From CAZWEZ01 sp964632795 (lineage in GTDB: Bacteria > Pseudomonadota > Alphaproteobacteria > Rhodospirillales > 2-02-FULL-58-16), in contig CAZWEZ010000040.1 of NCBI GenBank assembly GCA_964632795.1, positions 1 through 32,136 on the forward strand: 32,136 nucleotides of DNA, in the 5' to 3' direction. Of this stretch, positions 7,590-15,539 are shown piece by piece (position 1 is the first letter of the stretch; every line of letters begins with the position of its first letter). Below the pieces are notes generated by a model that did no database searches, was not told the DNA's origin, and saw nothing but the letters and a program-made list of their open reading frames with translations. The position numbers and the translations under genes were made by a program.

Positions 7590-8369
7590 ATGAAACTAAA
7601 TGGCAAAGTAGTTTTGGTCACGGGCTCCACCACCGGTATTGGCGAAGCCTGTGCGCGTGCTTTTTCGCAAGCGGGCGCTGCGGTCATGGTTTCCGGCCGC
7701 AATGAGACCAGAGGCCTCGCGGTTGTCGAAAGCTTGCGTGCAAGCGGTGGTGTCGCCGAGTTTACGCAAGCGGATCTGCGAGACGAAGGTATGTGCGAAA
7801 ACTTGGTCGAAGGTACGATAGATCGTCTCAATGGGCTGGACATCCTTATCAACAATGCAGGCATTCTTTATACGGCCAATGTGTTGGAAACGACGAACGA
7901 GCAGTGGCTCGATACCTTCGCGGTGAATGTGAATGCCCTGTTCTACATGAGTCGAGCGGCAATTGCCCACATGAAGGAAAAGGGAGGAGGATCCATCGTC
8001 AATACGGCATCCGAATGGGGCCTCAACGGCGAACCGAACCATGTCGCCTACTGTGCCAGCAAAGGCGCTGTGGTGCAGATGACGCGCTGTCTGGCACTCG
8101 ACCATGCCCGGGATAACATCCGTGTCAATTCGGTCTGTCCGGGCGAGATTCATACGCAGATGGTCGATGATATTCTGGCCACGCAGGGCGGAGATCCGGA
8201 AGAGAACCTGCAGGCGTTGGCCGCCGGCATTCCGATGCGCCGTCTGGCATCATCCGATGAGGTCGCCCGATGCGTGCTTTTTCTTGCCTCCGACGAGGCA
8301 AGCTACGTCACTGGTGCCAATCTAACGGTTGACGGTGGGAATGATGCGACAGGCGGCCCCTACCCATAG
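7590..8369 (+). CDS. SDR-family NAD(P)-dependent oxidoreductase
   Basis: This is a classical short-chain dehydrogenase of 259 aa. It has the cofactor motif TGSTTGIG (residues 11-18), NNAG (88-91), the catalytic Ser near 141, and the YCASK motif with Tyr154 and Lys158. The C-terminal YVTGANLTVDGG is the standard ending. The ATG has a good GGGAGG ribosome site. It stands alone on the plus strand and runs towards the transporter operon, ending 30 bp from the end of livF. It oxidises an alcohol or reduces a carbonyl; the substrate is unknown. Confidence 0.9.
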   Translation: MKLNGKVVLVTGSTTGIGEACARAFSQAGAAVMVSGRNETRGLAVVESLRASGGVAEFTQADLRDEGMCENLVEGTIDRLNGLDILINNAGILYTANVLETTNEQWLDTFAVNVNALFYMSRAAIAHMKEKGGGSIVNTASEWGLNGEPNHVAYCASKGAVVQMTRCLALDHARDNIRVNSVCPGEIHTQMVDDILATQGGDPEENLQALAAGIPMRRLASSDEVARCVLFLASDEASYVTGANLTVDGGNDATGGPYP

Positions 8370-8399
8370 AAGGTCCGACGCGGCGCATCCGCATCAAGG

Positions 8400-9119
8400 T
8401 CAGTGGCTGGAGTTCATGCCGAGGTAGGTTCGCTTGACCTGCTCGTTCTCGCGGAGGTCATGGGCGGCGCCCTCGAGGGCGATGCGCCCGGTCTCCAGCA
8501 CGTAGGCCCGCTGGGCGATGGTCAGGGCGAGTCGGGCGTTCTGTTCGACCAGGACCACGGTGCGGCCCCCCTTGTGGACCTCGCGGATGATCCGTGCGAT
8601 CTCCTGGCACATGATCGGCGACAGGCCAAGCGACGGTTCGTCCATCAACAAAAGCTTCGGATTCGACATCAGGGCGCGCCCCATGGCCAGCATCTGCTGC
8701 TCGCCGCCGCTCAAGGTGCCCGCCGATTGCTTGTAGCGCTGCTTGAGGACCGGGAAATGGACGAAGACCCCTTCCAGGTCGCGGGCGATCCCGCCCTTGT
8801 CCTTCCTGAGATAGGCTCCCATCTCCAGGTTCTCCATCACCGTCATCTCGGTGAAAACCCTTCGGCCCTCGGGGACCAGCGCAATCCCCAGCTCGTTGAT
8901 CCTATCGGGCGCAAGGAGGTCGATCCGTTGGCCGTCGAACCAGATTTCCCCGCTGGTCGGGTGCTTGAGGCCCGAGATCGCCCGCAAGGTGGTGCTCTTC
9001 CCCGCCCCGTTGGCACCGATCAGGGTGACAATGCCGCCTTCCTCCACCTCGATCGAAACCGCCTTCAGGGCGGCCACCGTTTGGTAATGGACGGAGATGT
9101 CCTTGATGCTAAGCAACAA
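8400..9119 (-). CDS. livF: Branched-chain amino acid-type ABC transporter ATPase LivF
   Basis: The 239-aa protein has Walker A GANGAGKST (35-43), signature LSGGEQQ (136-142) and Walker B LLLMDEPSLGL (156-166), with the VEQNARLAL and YVLETGRI ends typical of LivF. It is the last gene of the transporter operon and overlaps the end of livG by 11 bp. It pairs with LivG as the nucleotide-binding dimer of a HAAT-family importer. HAAT transporters also carry urea, amides, aromatic and hydroxy acids, so the name does not fix the substrate. Confidence 0.92.
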   Translation of the reverse strand: MLLSIKDISVHYQTVAALKAVSIEVEEGGIVTLIGANGAGKSTTLRAISGLKHPTSGEIWFDGQRIDLLAPDRINELGIALVPEGRRVFTEMTVMENLEMGAYLRKDKGGIARDLEGVFVHFPVLKQRYKQSAGTLSGGEQQMLAMGRALMSNPKLLLMDEPSLGLSPIMCQEIARIIREVHKGGRTVVLVEQNARLALTIAQRAYVLETGRIALEGAAHDLRENEQVKRTYLGMNSSH

Positions 9120-9876
9120 TGTCCTCGGCTCCCAGATAGGCTTCGATGACCTCGTCGTTCGCCGTGATCTCCTCGGGCGTGCCTTCGGCGAGCATCCGCC
9201 CGAAGTTGAGCACGGTGATCTTCTCGCACAGCCCCATCACCGTCCTCATGTCGTGCTCGACCAGCAGGATGGTGACCCCCCATTCATTGCGCAGCTTCCG
9301 GATCAGGCCGGTCATGTGCTGGGTTTCGGTCGGATTCATGCCGGTGACCGGCTCGTCCAGCATCAAAAGCCGGGGCTCGGCGGCCAGCGCGATGGCGACC
9401 CCCAGCGCCCGTTGATGGCCATGGGGAAGGCTGGAGGCCAGCTCGTCCTTCATATCCCCGAGGCCGATGAATTCGACGATCTCCAGGGCCCGTTCCTCGT
9501 TCTCTTTTTCCATCTGCCGGGCGCTTCCGAACACCGCGGCGAAGCCGCTTTCGCGAGCGTGCAGATGGCGGCCGATGGAGACGTTCTCCAGGATCGTGAA
9601 CTCTCGGAGTATGGCCACCCGCTGGAAGGTCCTGACCAAGCCCCGGCGGGCGATCTGGTGGGGGCCGAGGCCGGATATTTGCGCGCCCTCGAAGAAAATG
9701 GCCCCGCTCGATGGCCGGTAGACCCCGCTGATGACGTTGAAGAGTGTCGTCTTTCCGGCGCCGTTGGGACCGATGATTCCCCTGATTTCCCCCCCCTCGA
9801 CGCTGAACGTCAGGTCCTGGTTGGCGGCCAGGCCGCCGAAGTACATGCTGACTCCGTTGACTTCCAGAAACGGCAT
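9109..9876 (-). CDS. livG: Branched-chain amino acid-type ABC transporter ATPase LivG
   Basis: The 255-aa protein has Walker A GPNGAGKTT (36-44), Walker B LLMLDEPVTGMNP, and the LivG-like ending with a C-terminal extension (EVIEAYLGAED). The ABC signature reads LPHGHQRALG where LivG usually has LAYGQQR, a modest departure. It begins 17 bp after the livM stop and overlaps livF. It forms the ATPase pair with LivF. Confidence 0.92.
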   Translation of the reverse strand: MPFLEVNGVSMYFGGLAANQDLTFSVEGGEIRGIIGPNGAGKTTLFNVISGVYRPSSGAIFFEGAQISGLGPHQIARRGLVRTFQRVAILREFTILENVSIGRHLHARESGFAAVFGSARQMEKENEERALEIVEFIGLGDMKDELASSLPHGHQRALGVAIALAAEPRLLMLDEPVTGMNPTETQHMTGLIRKLRNEWGVTILLVEHDMRTVMGLCEKITVLNFGRMLAEGTPEEITANDEVIEAYLGAEDIVA

Positions 9877-9893
9877 CGATTCGGTGCTCCGCC

Positions 9894-10904
9894 CTAGTCC
9901 GAATTGGTTTTCGCCACCGACGACGAGGTCTTGGCCGTGGTGGCTCGCCCCCAGCCGATCTTGTCGCGGAAGGAGGCCAGTTTTGGGAACAGGACTTCAA
10001 ACCCGCCGGGCATGATGACCAGGAAGAAGATCAGGATGGCCCCGAACAGCAAAGGCCGCCATTCGGCCAGCGGGCGCGAAAGCTCGAAGATTAACGAGAT
10101 CACGATGACCCCGGAAATCGGCCCCCAAAAGGTGGCGGTGCCCCCGACGACCACCCAGATGATCAGGTAGACCATGGTGTTGATATCGAAGTTGTGGGGA
10201 TCGATGGCGCCCAGGCGATGGGCCAGCATCGCCCCGGCGATGCCGGCGAAGAAGGCCGAGACCGTGAACGCCGCCGCCCGGAAGTACGACACGTTGACCC
10301 CGACGGACGCCATCAACGCTTCATCCGAATAGATCGCCTTCAGGACACGGCCGGACCGCGAGCGGTCGATCCGGTAGAGGACCCCCAGGCAGATCACGGT
10401 GATGACCAGCGTCACGAAGTAGTACGGCGTCGCGTCGAAGAAGTCGATGTCGCCCAGTTCGATCTCCGGAATGTCGATCATGCCGCGCATACCCCCGAAG
10501 GGATTGTGAAATCTCACCCAACTCAGGCGGACGAACTCGCCGAGTGCGAAGGATCCGATAAAGAAGCCGAACCCCCGGGTCCTGAGCAGCGGAACGACGA
10601 TTGCCAGGCCGATTGCCGCGGCGGCGGCACCCGACAGCGGGACTGTCGCCCAGAACGGCCAACCCAGATGCTTGGCCAGCAGGGCGGTGGCGTAGGCGCC
10701 GCATCCCATGAACACGATGTGCGAGAACGACCAATCGCCGACCGTGGCGATCAGCCGGTAGCTGGTCGCCAGCATGATGTTGATCAGGAACAGGATCAGA
10801 ACCTCGACATGGTATTCGCCGACCACGAATGGCAGGCCGATCATGCCGGCCAGCAACACGACGGCGGCGGGCATTTCGAGGCTCTTGGCGTTACGCTTTG
10901 ACAC
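9894..10904 (-). CDS. livM: HAAT-family ABC permease LivM
   Basis: This 336-aa inner-membrane protein has about ten hydrophobic segments. It contains the conserved permease region GFGFFIGSFALGEFVRL and the long YSDEALMASVGVNV loop that contacts the ATPase, as in LivM. Its start overlaps the end of livH by 14 bp, so the two are translationally coupled. The charged C-terminal tail after MPGGFEVLFP is short. It forms the translocation channel together with LivH. Confidence 0.92.
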   Translation of the reverse strand: MSKRNAKSLEMPAAVVLLAGMIGLPFVVGEYHVEVLILFLINIMLATSYRLIATVGDWSFSHIVFMGCGAYATALLAKHLGWPFWATVPLSGAAAAAIGLAIVVPLLRTRGFGFFIGSFALGEFVRLSWVRFHNPFGGMRGMIDIPEIELGDIDFFDATPYYFVTLVITVICLGVLYRIDRSRSGRVLKAIYSDEALMASVGVNVSYFRAAAFTVSAFFAGIAGAMLAHRLGAIDPHNFDINTMVYLIIWVVVGGTATFWGPISGVIVISLIFELSRPLAEWRPLLFGAILIFFLVIMPGGFEVLFPKLASFRDKIGWGRATTAKTSSSVAKTNSD

Positions 10905-11760
10905 GGCCCAACAAACCCGTGGGCTTGACGACCAAGATCAAGGCCATGAAGGCGACCCCGACCATCGTCGCGGCGACGGCGTCGAACAACGTCGTCACAA
11001 AGGTATGGATGATGCCAAGCAGGAATGCCGCGAGGATGGTCCCCTCGATGCTGGCCATGCCACCGACGATGACGACGATGAAGGCGGTGACGACCACCGA
11101 ATGACCCATGTATGGGGTGACCGGCTGGATCGGCGCCATCACCGCCCCGGAAATGCCGGCAAACCCGCCCGCTATGGCCATTGCCAGGGCGGTCATTCGG
11201 TTGATCTTGATACCCTGCAACGACGCCGTCTCCGGGTCTAGGGCGCAGGCCCGCAATGCCTTGCCCTGTTTGACTCGGTGCAGGAAATACCAAAGCCCGC
11301 AGACCATCGTCAGGGTGACCGGCAGAATGACCACCCGTTGCCAGGAAATGTGCGCACCAAGGATAATCACAGAGCCCATGTAGGGGGTCGGCACCGGGCG
11401 CATCAGGCCCACCCCCCATATCTGCCCGACCAGGACCTGAAGCATGAAGGCGACTCCGGCGGTGGCCATGAAACCGGCGAGAACGTTGCCCCGGGTCGGT
11501 CTGAAAATAAACCGCTCGGTCACGATCCCCAGCAAGGCGACCACTGGGAACGCTGCCAACACGGCGGCCGGAAAGGGCATCCCGCCGAGGGCGTAGAAGA
11601 CATAGACCACGTAAGCTCCGGCCATGAAGAATTCGCCATGCGCGAAGTTGGCCATCTGCATGACGCCGAAGGCCATCGCCAGCCCGACGGCCACCGTGGC
11701 GTAGATCGAGCCCAGGACAATGGCGTTGGCGATGCTCTGAATCAGTGTTGCCGAATCCAT
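10891..11760 (-). CDS. livH: HAAT-family ABC permease LivH
   Basis: The 289-aa membrane protein opens with IANAIVLGSIYATVAVGLAM and contains MANFAHGEFFMAGAY, both hallmarks of LivH. The cytoplasmic coupling loop is ACALDPETASLQGIKINRM. It follows the binding-protein gene after a 247-bp gap that contains a stable hairpin, and overlaps livM. It is the second channel subunit. Confidence 0.92.
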   Translation of the reverse strand: MDSATLIQSIANAIVLGSIYATVAVGLAMAFGVMQMANFAHGEFFMAGAYVVYVFYALGGMPFPAAVLAAFPVVALLGIVTERFIFRPTRGNVLAGFMATAGVAFMLQVLVGQIWGVGLMRPVPTPYMGSVIILGAHISWQRVVILPVTLTMVCGLWYFLHRVKQGKALRACALDPETASLQGIKINRMTALAMAIAGGFAGISGAVMAPIQPVTPYMGHSVVVTAFIVVIVGGMASIEGTILAAFLLGIIHTFVTTLFDAVAATMVGVAFMALILVVKPTGLLGRVKA

Positions 11761-11952
11761 TCGTCTTTACCTCAGGCGCCCTCGGGCGCCGCGTTCGCCT
11801 CGTTTCATGGCGAACGTGTGTCGCCGTCAATCGCTCCGAGTATCAGCATTCCATGTTCGGCGGAAAGTTCGCCGATCCGTCTCGAGACGGTTTCAAACAG
11901 GGGGCCGGACAGGGGATGCCGTAACGGTGGCGGCAGATAGAGCCCGAAGTGC

Positions 11953-11987
11953 CGCACGGAACGTGCAACGTGGCAACGTTCCGTGCG
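11953..11987 (-). terminator. Stem-loop between binding-protein and permease genes
   Basis: A perfect 12-bp inverted repeat (CGCACGGAACGT at 11953-11964 and its complement at 11976-11987) encloses an 11-nt loop. It lies about 20 bp after the binding-protein stop codon. There is no T-run. Such stem-loops commonly protect the binding-protein mRNA or cause partial termination so that the binding protein is made in excess over the membrane parts; that role is inferred. Confidence 0.55.
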
Positions 11988-12007
11988 ACGTCTTCAGTGT
12001 TTGACTC

Positions 12008-13324
12008 TTACTTACGCTGATCCCACATCTGGCCCTTTTCACGGACGACCGCAATGATCTTGTCCTTGCGTGGCGCGAACCAGTTCTCGAAATTGAGCTG
12101 CGCCTGGATGCGTTTCGTGCCATTGCGCACCTCGTTGATCGGAATCGGCGGCGAGATCATGTTCTGGATTCCCCACATGTCCTCCCCGGACATCTTGGCG
12201 GGCCCCAGGATGGTGTCGATCGAATCCTGCTCGCGGAGCGCCTTGATCACCTTGTCCGGATCGAAGCTGCATGCCAACTGCACGCCCTGGGTCCACAGCC
12301 GGGTCACGACCACGTGGTCCCAGTCGATGCCGGTGATCCCGCGGTGCACATCATCGGGGCCACCGGGGCCGTAGCGCTTCAGCCAATTTTCATAGAAGGT
12401 GTTCTGGAAGGACGGCTTGCCCCACCAGGGATCGTCGAACAGCGGGAAGCTGTCGGTCGCTCCCTCGATGTATTCTGCCGGCACTTTTTGCATCATCATA
12501 TCGGGTTCGAGGTAGTTGGCCGAGATGATGCCCGTGAAGCCTTGGTTGTAGAGTTGCTCGACGATCTGGACGACGAATGTCGCATAGGACAGGTTGAGAC
12601 TGACCACGTCCGGCTTGGTCGCCAATACGGCGGTGACGATGGGCGCGAAATCGGTCGTCTCGAGCGAATAGTGCTTGTCGAAGACGACGTCCCAGCCGTC
12701 GACCAGAGCCGCGCCGACCTCCCAGGCCTGGGAGGTTAGACCGATGGGATCGTCCTGGGACAGCACCGCCCAGCGCTTCAGGCCGGGGTTGTTCATCTTG
12801 TGATAGATCGGCCGCATCATGTCGATGCGCGGCGTCACGTCGCCACCGGCGAGCAGGTAAGGCCGGTCCGGCTTGATGTCGGTGGAGATCAGGCTGGCGT
12901 AGATAACCTTCTTTTTGGTCAACCACGGATGGGTGGCGTCGGCGGGAGCGCCGCCGATCCCGTTGATGAACCTGACATTATGCTGCAAGACCAGTTCCTT
13001 GGCGCCCTGCAGGGCCTTGGAGCCGATGCCTTCGTCGTCGAACGTGAACATCTTCAAGGGATAGCGATTGCCGCATACGTCGAGGCCGCCTTCGGCGTTG
13101 ACCTCGTCGATGAACATCTGGTTTCCCGTGATCCCGGGAAGTCCCCAATCGGCTTCCGGGCCGGAAAGGGCGGCGAGGAAGCCGATATTGATCGTTTCAC
13201 CGGGCTTTGGCTCGTCGGCTCGGACGTCCGTGCCCACGACACTGAAGACGGCCAGTGTCAGCGCCAACACCACCGATACGATTGCGGTAGGTTTCAGCCC
13301 ATGCTTACTTATCGTGTTTCTCAT
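12008..13324 (-). CDS. Periplasmic binding protein of HAAT-family ABC transporter
   Basis: This is a 438-aa type I periplasmic binding protein. The N-terminus (MRNTISKHGLKP, then a hydrophobic stretch to about residue 31, then VRADE) is a Sec signal peptide with an AxA-like cleavage site near residue 36. The mature part starts NIGFLAALSGPEADWG, the ligand-pocket motif of LivK-type proteins, followed by GNQMFIDEVNAEGG. The ATG has a GAGAGG ribosome site. It is the first gene of the transporter operon and has a 5' leader of about 210 nt carrying a candidate promoter shared with the oxidase operon. It should define the substrate of the whole locus, but specificity cannot be read from the sequence. 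It is larger than typical LivK (about 370 aa). Confidence 0.9.
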   Translation of the reverse strand: MRNTISKHGLKPTAIVSVVLALTLAVFSVVGTDVRADEPKPGETINIGFLAALSGPEADWGLPGITGNQMFIDEVNAEGGLDVCGNRYPLKMFTFDDEGIGSKALQGAKELVLQHNVRFINGIGGAPADATHPWLTKKKVIYASLISTDIKPDRPYLLAGGDVTPRIDMMRPIYHKMNNPGLKRWAVLSQDDPIGLTSQAWEVGAALVDGWDVVFDKHYSLETTDFAPIVTAVLATKPDVVSLNLSYATFVVQIVEQLYNQGFTGIISANYLEPDMMMQKVPAEYIEGATDSFPLFDDPWWGKPSFQNTFYENWLKRYGPGGPDDVHRGITGIDWDHVVVTRLWTQGVQLACSFDPDKVIKALREQDSIDTILGPAKMSGEDMWGIQNMISPPIPINEVRNGTKRIQAQLNFENWFAPRKDKIIAVVREKGQMWDQRK

Positions 13325-13520
13325 CTTTTACCTCTCCCATTTGACCTTGCGGCACTTCGTTTGCCGCTGGGTTTGATTTATGTCCGGATCTTGGCTCATC
13401 GGCTTGTTCTAACGGTCCAACATCCGCTCGCCGAGCGGCCTGTCAACAGACTTCCACCGCGCCAATTTTCTTGCTCCCGCTTGACTGTATTTCCTTACGG
13501 GAACGTGTCATTCGCATTCC

Positions 13521-13584
13521 AATCTTATGGACATGAATATCTATATGCATATAAATATCTAAAGGTCAAATGTTTAAAACTTTA
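13521..13584 (-). promoter_or_regulatory. Promoter/operator copy A (transporter operon)
   Basis: Read on the minus strand, TTGACC (plus positions 13564-13569), an 18-bp spacer and TATAGA (13540-13545) form a sigma70-like promoter for the transporter operon. Two imperfect 12-bp repeats, TTTATATGCATA and TTCATGTCCATA, 18 bp apart, cover the -10 and start region. The 64-bp block matches the block at 15339-15402 in inverted orientation at 57 of 64 positions. It is the likely binding site of the GntR/FadR-type regulator encoded between the two copies. Confidence 0.7.
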
Positions 13585-13629
13585 GGGGCTGTCCTAGCCT
13601 AAGCAACCCGCTTAGCTAGGACAGCCCCT
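13584..13629 (-). terminator. Long hairpin, probable terminator of GntR-GATase operon
   Basis: Arms AGGGGCTGTCCTAG + CTAAGC (from 13584) and their complement (13610-13629) form a 20-bp stem with one bulged C and a 5-nt loop (AACCC). On the minus strand it lies about 90 bp after the amidotransferase stop and is followed by AAAGTTTT. It would end the regulator operon just before promoter copy A. The GGGGCTGTCC edge also resembles ends of some insertion sequences, so a mobile origin is possible. Confidence 0.55.
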
Positions 13630-13719
13630 GAATTTAATACCCCTCGGGCGGCCTTCAGGGCGCTCCAGAACGCGTCCTGGGAGAAGGGTTTGCCAGCGGC
13701 GTTTCCGCAACACTCACCA

Positions 13720-14523
13720 TCATCGCTCTATTGCGACAGCAGCTTGCGGTGGCTTGATCGCCGGCGCCGGTATGCCCGCGGCCTCCACGAACTGCTCGAA
13801 GAGGCGGAGGAACCGTGCGTCGACGCGCCATTCTTCCTGGAGCTCCCATTGCACGGCGAGAACCCAGGTGTCATCCATCTCGACCGCCTCGATGACACCG
13901 TCCGGGGCCCTGGCAACGACACGCAGGCTGGATGCCAGTTTGTCGATCGCCTGATGGTGAAAGCTGTCCACTTCGATTTCCTCCACCCCGAGCATGTTAT
14001 GAAGCCGGCTGCCGGGCTCGATCACTATGGGGTGACGCGGGTGGGGAGGCATCGGCTGATCCTCGAGCGAGGCCTGTTCGACCTTCTTCCATGCGATCAA
14101 GTCCGGGTCGGACGGGTGTTCTTGCCAGGTCGGGACCAGGGTCAGGTCCTGGGTGATCGTTCCGCCGAGCGCGACGTTCAGTATCTGGATTCCCCGACAC
14201 ATTCCGAGGATCGGCATCCCCCGGTCGAGCGCATGGCGAATGAGGTCGAGTTCGAAGACGTCCCGCGCCGGCTCTGTATTCTTGAGTTTCTCGTGCGGAT
14301 CCTGGTTGTAGAAGCGCGGATCGATGTCCCGCCCCCCCGCAAGGACCAGACCGTCGCAAAGGTCGAGCAGGTCCTCCAGCGCGCCGGCGACCCGGGGGAG
14401 AATGATGGGCACCCCCCCGGCAAGCACGATCGGACGATTCCAGCCGACACCCTGGTAGTCGCCGAAGTCGTGGAAGCTGCCCGATACCCCGATGACCGGT
14501 TTGTGGTAGACCTTTCCCATCAC
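13720..14523 (-). CDS. Class I glutamine amidotransferase-like / PuuD-type hydrolase
   Basis: The 267-aa protein follows the gamma-glutamyl-GABA hydrolase (peptidase C26) pattern: an oxyanion-region LAGGRDIDP, the nucleophile elbow GMCRGIQILN with Cys109, and DSFHHQAID. However, the motif that normally supplies the catalytic His and Glu (QWHPE) reads QWELQEEW here, so the classical triad His is absent. The protein may be a divergent subfamily or non-hydrolytic. It starts 2 bp after the stop of the GntR regulator gene, so the two are one operon. The context suggests hydrolysis or sensing of a substrate-derived amide, which is inference. Confidence 0.82.
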   Translation of the reverse strand: MMGKVYHKPVIGVSGSFHDFGDYQGVGWNRPIVLAGGVPIILPRVAGALEDLLDLCDGLVLAGGRDIDPRFYNQDPHEKLKNTEPARDVFELDLIRHALDRGMPILGMCRGIQILNVALGGTITQDLTLVPTWQEHPSDPDLIAWKKVEQASLEDQPMPPHPRHPIVIEPGSRLHNMLGVEEIEVDSFHHQAIDKLASSLRVVARAPDGVIEAVEMDDTWVLAVQWELQEEWRVDARFLRLFEQFVEAAGIPAPAIKPPQAAVAIER

Positions 14524-14525
14524 CC

Positions 14526-15323
14526 CTATCTCACTTTGCCGAGGCGAAGGCCGATCAGGAAGTCCGCGGTACCGCGGACGTGCTCCTCCGTCCGCGCTCG
14601 GGCGGCCTTTCGGTTGCCACGGGAGATGGCCCTGACGATTGCCCGATGTTGCTCGTTCGAGACTCGCAGCGCCTGCGGTGGATGTGGAATGAGCATGAGG
14701 AATTCGTTCCAGTCAGCCTGAATTGATGTTTCCGCGGCCACAAGGCGAGGCGATTTCGCCACCGAGGCAATGGCGAGATGAAACCGGATGTCCAACTGGC
14801 GGAAGACCGAGAACTTGGGTGGGGGGGCCATCCGATCGACAAGAGAGCGTAACTCGTCGACGTCGCTGGTCTCGGCTCGCTCGGCCGCGAGTTCGGCGTT
14901 CGCGCCTTCCACCGCCATTCGAAAGTTCATGAGGTCGTGGAGGTCTTCGACGCTCAGGGCATTTAAGCGTTCGTGAATCTTGCGGGTGGAGCGGCTCGGG
15001 ATCGAACGCCGAACGAACGTGCCGCCTCCTCGTCCGCGCCGGGTTTCCACGTATCCCGCTTCGCGCAAGATTGCGAGGGCCTCGCGCAGCGTCATGGGCG
15101 CGATTTCGAATTGCTTGGCCAAATTCGACGCCGAGGGAAGACGCTCACCGACCTCAAGCACCCCGAGGCCTATCGCCTCGCCAAGCCGCCGGACAACCTG
15201 CTCGACCAGTCCCTCGCCGTGAATTGGAGCGAAGAGATGCGCCCGGGCGGATGCCAGCGGCGCATGTTCCGTAGTGGAGTTGGGGGTTTTCCCCTCGGGA
15301 GTCGCGGTCTCGGATTGCGTCAT
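14526..15323 (-). CDS. GntR/FadR-family transcriptional regulator
   Basis: The 265-aa protein has an N-terminal GntR winged helix (about residues 30-105), with GERLPSASNLAKQFEIAPMT and the REAGYVETRRGRGGGTFV wing. The C-terminal FCD domain has the metal-binding pattern (IRFHLAIA, EQHRAIV, EEHVRG). FCD regulators bind small carboxylic acids and usually repress neighbouring catabolic genes. It is divergent from the oxidase operon and lies between two copies of the same 64-bp promoter/operator block, so it probably controls the transporter operon, the oxidase operon and perhaps itself. The N-terminal ~25 residues are a low-complexity extension. Confidence 0.92.
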   Translation of the reverse strand: MTQSETATPEGKTPNSTTEHAPLASARAHLFAPIHGEGLVEQVVRRLGEAIGLGVLEVGERLPSASNLAKQFEIAPMTLREALAILREAGYVETRRGRGGGTFVRRSIPSRSTRKIHERLNALSVEDLHDLMNFRMAVEGANAELAAERAETSDVDELRSLVDRMAPPPKFSVFRQLDIRFHLAIASVAKSPRLVAAETSIQADWNEFLMLIPHPPQALRVSNEQHRAIVRAISRGNRKAARARTEEHVRGTADFLIGLRLGKVR

Positions 15324-15338
15324 GGGTGCGTTCTACAT

Positions 15339-15402
15339 TAAAGCTTTAAACATTTGACCTTTAGATATTTATGTGCATATAGGTATTTACGTGCATAGGA
15401 TT
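15339..15402 (+). promoter_or_regulatory. Promoter/operator copy B (oxidase operon)
   Basis: On the plus strand TTGACC (15354-15359), an 18-bp spacer and TATAGG (15378-15383) form a sigma70-like promoter about 157 bp before the oxidase start. The 12-bp repeats TTTATGTGCATA (15368-15379) and TTTACGTGCATA (15386-15397) sit 18 bp apart over the -10 and start region, a repressor-like placement. The block also lies only 16 bp from the GntR start codon, allowing autoregulation. It is the partner of copy A. Confidence 0.7.
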
Positions 15403-15539
15403 AAAATGTAAAGGCATCTTGCTGAAACGCCAAGCCAAAAGAGTTGGTGCCGGCTACCGGGGCGAGCGCTGAAAGAGAGGCCTCGTAGGCGGCAACCTGT
15501 CCGCCCGATAGCGAACGAAAGAAGGGAGTACTTAACACA

